DNA of 13,545 bases from Candidatus Woesearchaeota archaeon (lineage in GTDB: Archaea; Nanobdellota; Nanobdellia; Woesearchaeales; GW2011-AR4): contig JACPMQ010000054.1 in NCBI GenBank assembly GCA_016185955.1, positions 1 to 13,545 of the forward strand, in the 5' to 3' direction. This document shows positions 10,701 to 13,545 of this stretch, piece after piece. Each line of letters opens with the position of its first letter. The stretch's first letter is position 1. Both the position numbers and the translations under genes were made by a program. The notes beneath the pieces were generated by a model. The model ran no database searches and was not told the DNA's origin. It saw only the letters and a list, made by a program, of their open reading frames with translations.

Positions 10701-13545
10701 TCTGTAGCATTAAATGTTGTGTTTCTTGCTGTTGAATCATTTAATCTTCCATTAATATAGTAATTTATTGTTATTGCGTCATTGTCTGCATCTGCTGAAA
10801 ATGTAACATTTAAGTTAAGCGCAGTTGCATTTGTAAATAGGTTATTTGTCGGATATAATATTGAAAGGTCTGTTGGAAGCCTGTTAGCTACTGTTATTAT
10901 TGTATCATTAGTGTAAAAATTATTTACTGTGTCATTTACCCTTACTGTAAAGTTAATTACTTCTCCTCTGCTTACATTTATAGTTACATTCTGGCTTATT
11001 TGGGCGCTTGTGCCGGATAAAGAGAAGTTAAAGTATCTTTTGAAGCCTGAAATATTGACTATTGCTTGGGCAATGCTTAACCCTTTAGCATCTGTTATAT
11101 TGGCTGTTATGTTTATTATGTCATTTATTGTGATATTTGCCAATGACTTGTTTAATGAAGTGTTTGCCTTTGGCGGAGTAGCGTCTATTGTTACAGTAAA
11201 GTTAGAGCTGTTAAAAGCCGAATTTCCAGCCAAATCATTGCATGAAACATCCCATACAAATGTGCTGTCGTTTAACGTAACTGCTGAAAATGTGTTTTGC
11301 GTTGCGTTTATTGCATTTTGCATTGTTATGTTTGAGCGCCATGTTCCTGTAAAGTTAAAGTATAAGGTGCAGTTTCCTAAGTTCCTGTCTAAAGGAGTTA
11401 TTATTGGAGTAAATGAAGCTGGGCTTAATGTATTGTTTTCTGGAGAATTTAGCAAGACTGTAGGGCTTATTCTATCAATAGTAAAATTAACTGTGGAGTT
11501 TGCTGAAAAGTCTATGGTGTCATATAAGCTTACATTAAGAATATAATATCCATCAGAAGCATTAAGTGTTGTATTTACTGATGATGTTTGGTTTAATAAG
11601 CTATTAATGTAGTAGTATATTGTTATTGCTTGACCTTCAACATCTTCTGTAAATGTTACATTTAGAGGCAATGGTATTGCATTAAAGTAATGGTTGTTTA
11701 TTGGCTGCAAGATGCTTAAGCCTTGCGGAGGAGTGTTTGTAACTTCTAATATTGTATCATTCGTATCAGTATTATTAGCCAAATCAAAAACTTTTGCTGT
11801 AAAGTTAACCATGCCTATGCCATGCAAAGTTATGTTTTGGCTGAATGTTGCTGTTGCTCCCCTGCTTAATGTAAAGTTAAAGTACCTTACTAATCCGGAA
11901 TCATTAATTGCTATCTGCCCTAAGCCTAATCCTATATCATCAGTTGCATTAGCAGTTATATTTATTACATCATTTCCTTTTATGCTTGAGGATTTGTTTA
12001 GTGTTGCGTTAACTATTGGAGCAATTGTATCTAAAGTAAAGTTTACTGTTATATTGTCATGATGCGCCACTGAATCTGTAATGCTTACATTCAATAAATA
12101 ATATCCATCAGAGGCATTAAAAGTTGTGTTAAGTGCAGTTGAGTCATTTAATTTTCCATTAACATAATAGTTTATAGTTATAGCATCACTATCAGCATCA
12201 GCTTTAAAAGTCACATTGAATGGAATTGGCTTGCTGTTAAAATAATGATTTAATGTCGGCGATAAAACACTAAATTCTCTTGGAGGAGTGTTTGCTACAG
12301 TTATTATAGTATCATTTGTTTTGAAGTTATTTGAGGTATCATTTACCCTTACTGTAAAGTTAATTACTTCTCCTCTGCTTACATTTATAGTTACATTCTG
12401 GCTGAATTTGTCAGAAGTTCCGGATAATGAGAAGTTAAAGTATCTTTTGAAGCCTGAAATATTGACTATTATCTGCCCAAAGCTCAATCCAGTCTCATCT
12501 GTAGCATTTGCTGTTAAGTTTATTATGTCATTTATTGTTATGTTGCTTAGGGATTTGTTTAATGAGCTGTTTGCTATTGGTATTATATTATCCGCTACGG
12601 TTATTATTGTTTCATTTTGCTTAAAGTTGTTTGAAGTATCATTTACTCTTCCAGTTATGTTTATTGCGCATCCTACTGTGCAGCTTATTGTTATGTTTTG
12701 GCTGAACTGCGCTAAGTTTGCATTGCTTAACGAAAAGTTAAAGAACCTTTTTTCTCCGGTGTCATTAACAATTATTTGCCCGAAGCTTAAGCTTACATTG
12801 TCTGAAGCGTTGAATGTTGCGTTTATTATATCATTCAAATAAATTAGGTTATAGCTTTTATTTAAAGTGCCGTTGATTATCGGCAATACTGAATCTATGG
12901 TAAAGTTAATTGTCTGGTTTGCTGAATGCTCAATGCCGTCAGTAATGCTTACACTCAATATGTAAGTGTCATCTGTTGCATTAAATGTGATATTTGTATT
13001 AGTAGACACATTTAAAGTTCCGTTAATGTAGTAGTTTATAGTTATAGCATCATCATCTTTATCTTTAGTAAATGTGATATTTAATGGAACTGGTATTGCG
13101 TTAGTGTAAAAGTTATTTGCCGGATATAAAATTGTCAATCCAGAAGGTATGCTGTTTGCTACAGTTATTATTGTATCATTTGTTTTGAAGTTATTGGAAG
13201 TGTCATTAGCTCTTGCTGTAAAGTTAATGACAGAGCCTCTTGTTGTATTTATTGTAATATTTTGAGAGAAAGATGCTGCTGTTCCAGACAATGAAAAGTT
13301 AAAATATCTTTTTTCTCCTGTGTCATTAACTATTATTTGACCGAAGCTTAATCCAGTCTCATCTGTTGCATTTGCTGTTAAGTTTATTATGTCATTTATT
13401 GTGATATTGCTTAATGATTTGTTTAATGTTGCATTAACTATTGGAGGAGTGAAGTCAGCAACAGTTAAATTAACGCTATTTTCTCCATAAATCCCATCAA
13501 AAGTTGTGTTTACTTTTATTGTGTAAGTTCCAGCAGCAGATGGAG
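7769..13545 (-). CDS. Giant modular N-glycosylated cell-surface protein (5' end outside window)
   Basis: At least 1924 residues; the frame stays open to the right edge, so the start and any signal peptide lie beyond it. A TTG at 13291 is internal, since the same repeat pattern continues upstream of it. The N-terminal two-thirds alternates two beta-rich modules of about 90-105 residues. Type A has NKS...GQI-VN...RYFNFSLSG; type B has AITINYYINGxLN...NFTID. The order from the edge is about A-B-A-A-B-A-B-(Cys-containing Ig-like)-A-B. Further Ig-like and two fibronectin-III-like modules follow (about 10340-9710), then less regular domains. A Thr run and a Gly-rich hinge lie at about 8566-8650, then a CARDB/NEW3-like beta domain, a helical hairpin with two Cys (about 8225-8030), one transmembrane helix (about 7980-7919) and a Lys/Arg-rich cytoplasmic tail. 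N-x-S/T sequons are very dense: seven in one 72-residue stretch. This fits an adhesin or S-layer-associated stalk anchored by its C-terminus with the repeats outside. The ligand is unknown. Confidence 0.93.
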   Translation of the reverse strand, partial: PSAAGTYTIKVNTTFDGIYGENSVNLTVADFTPPIVNATLNKSLSNITINDIINLTANATDETGLSFGQIIVNDTGEKRYFNFSLSGTAASFSQNITINTTRGSVINFTARANDTSNNFKTNDTIITVANSIPSGLTILYPANNFYTNAIPVPLNITFTKDKDDDAITINYYINGTLNVSTNTNITFNATDDTYILSVSITDGIEHSANQTINFTIDSVLPIINGTLNKSYNLIYLNDIINATFNASDNVSLSFGQIIVNDTGEKRFFNFSLSNANLAQFSQNITISCTVGCAINITGRVNDTSNNFKQNETIITVADNIIPIANSSLNKSLSNITINDIINLTANATDETGLSFGQIIVNISGFKRYFNFSLSGTSDKFSQNVTINVSRGEVINFTVRVNDTSNNFKTNDTIITVANTPPREFSVLSPTLNHYFNSKPIPFNVTFKADADSDAITINYYVNGKLNDSTALNTTFNASDGYYLLNVSITDSVAHHDNITVNFTLDTIAPIVNATLNKSSSIKGNDVINITANATDDIGLGLGQIAINDSGLVRYFNFTLSRGATATFSQNITLHGIGMVNFTAKVFDLANNTDTNDTILEVTNTPPQGLSILQPINNHYFNAIPLPLNVTFTEDVEGQAITIYYYINSLLNQTSSVNTTLNASDGYYILNVSLYDTIDFSANSTVNFTIDRISPTVLLNSPENNTLSPASFTPIITPLDRNLGNCTLYFNFTGTWRSNITMQNAINATQNTFSAVTLNDSTFVWDVSCNDLAGNSAFNSSNFTVTIDATPPKANTSLNKSLANITINDIINITANITDAKGLSIAQAIVNISGFKRYFNFSLSGTSAQISQNVTINVSRGEVINFTVRVNDTVNNFYTNDTIITVANRLPTDLSILYPTNNLFTNATALNLNVTFSADADNDAITINYYINGRLNDSTARNTTFNATDGTYILNVSITDGFDHSANQTITFTIDRTAPSSLILNITPNPAEFGTENVSVNFTASDTNLNATYVNVSYPNGTFFAQYTQNTTLTTINLTIIGNYTILLFANDSAGNFNTTSIELKVQDTTAPSAFDLSTPTDGTRSTNFTPNLDWQDTFEPNFANYTIEISTSSAFSYLNYTFKAGGNSSNSSFMLTSSLAPFINWTWRVIAYDKQNQSRISTSAFRYETFQNTPPTAFNITLPSNNSLKLYDNINFTWNASTDIDNDNITYELLVAKDASFTNIDLNRTAIKTTHLDLKQNASSLGDGTRYWKVRAYDGSNYSNYSDYYELKSIAAALNITAPTNDSKFYPANTTEIAISEINGTDWISNVTIQLNNTNYTASNTSNTWHVNVSFSSLTAQYLNVTAYGFNSTNNLTTTAYMQIILSKAATSPTISYICSNETYSLNSTNVTISLKSSLDTLINSTNATIINPSGIITILNLTSFTKDSLIYTHNYLHFLNETGNYTLNSTVLDIEGKTYNKSSVFYAVTAVKTINVTGINLTSIGFLDVCSANSIRNGTVIVTNVPENSSYDVEIRTEKPTVIINKLNLTNTTNILNYTNLARNISAPSGQRIVTEFEIKTNVTQFSNITVSYNYTSLESSLDDETGLRMYKCDSQSSCSFTQLSTTLNTTLNIISAVVNSLSVFLVSETATTTTTETVTTTVSSGGGGGGGGGAGGGSIITKVASLDIIVPSPLTVRTNDSITLPLLLKNSGDVNLNNITLSHEISREGITLEIANTFFSSLNINETVSTSAIIKTNLQPSNETRNEIKIIANVKTPKLTESVTVFLDAIDVYKGNRTVIQEKLKFTLDLFEQNPECLELKELLKQAESSLEKKEFQKSIALIESAINACRQLVGDKGLKPVLPKPAKKVGFKISMPLLIFILIMLLALVIYGISRIKWKLPKFSFSLSKKHHKKKIGPTKKEVKSLEDEEKELRKMLRRRL
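10932..11063. repeat. Direct repeat copy 1 inside the giant gene
   Basis: This 132-bp stretch is about 92% identical (some 122 of 132 bases by eye) to 12339-12470, including one perfect block of 65 bp and one of 42 bp. It encodes the middle of a type A module. The other modules of the gene are far more diverged at DNA level, so this pair points to recent duplication or gene conversion. Confidence 0.8.
12339..12470. repeat. Direct repeat copy 2 inside the giant gene
   Basis: Partner of 10932-11063, offset by exactly 1407 bp, that is 469 codons. Because the offset is a multiple of three, recombination between the copies would remove or add a multi-module block without breaking the reading frame. 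Confidence 0.8.

Noticed and set aside
10929..11546. Plus-strand open frame of 205 codons, with similar ones at 11694-12062 and 12288-12842
   Set aside because: These are shadows repeated with each module of the giant gene because of its Asn/Ile/Thr-rich codons; no start signals or protein features support them.
13289..13291. TTG as the start codon of the giant gene
   Set aside because: The frame runs open to the edge of the window and encodes another module in register (for example VNDTGEKRYFNFSLSG), so the true start is outside.

Overview
The window looks archaeal, most likely from a small-genome DPANN-type lineage (Woesearchaeota/Pacearchaeota-like); this is inference. The evidence is AT-rich DNA, TATA-like boxes about 26-28 nt from start codons with no leader (leaderless transcripts), a KaiC/RadA-type RecA ATPase, a MoxR-DUF58-VWA cassette, and a giant sequon-rich surface protein ending in one transmembrane helix and a basic cytoplasmic tail. 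No rRNA, tRNA, CRISPR array or transposase was seen.

Layout. Positions 51-5389 (minus strand): a KaiC-like ATPase gene, a tight MoxR ATPase / DUF58 / VWA membrane-protein operon (one ATGA overlap, one zero-base junction), then an AMP-forming acyl-CoA ligase that resembles malonyl-CoA synthetase (MatB) and has its own leaderless promoter. Positions 5390-5635: a divergent intergenic region full of perfect hairpins. Positions 5636-7039 (plus strand): a Lys/Glu-rich coiled-coil protein with a duplicated 22-residue motif and a C-terminal helix-hairpin-helix domain. Positions 7040-7484: a convergent gene-free region holding two hairpins and a roughly 250-bp imperfect inverted-repeat element. One arm of a related element lies at the left edge of the window. 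Positions 7485-7762 (minus): two tiny, overlapping, paralogous ribbon-helix-helix genes. Positions 7769-13545 (minus): the 3' part, at least 1924 codons, of a giant modular cell-surface protein that runs off the right edge.

How the parts may work together. MoxR, DUF58 and VWA proteins form a known functional trio: an AAA+ chaperone acting with MIDAS-type VWA proteins at the membrane. The divergent coiled-coil gene has an N-terminal helical segment that may belong to the same envelope-associated group. The giant protein is probably a heavily N-glycosylated adhesin or S-layer-associated stalk. The RHH pair directly downstream of it, apparently in the same transcript, are candidate regulators.

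The least explained material is the intergenic DNA: hairpins whose arms differ in sequence but whose flanks are shared, and an inverted-repeat element whose terminal bases coincide with the stop codon of the ligase gene. These are the main candidates for something undescribed.
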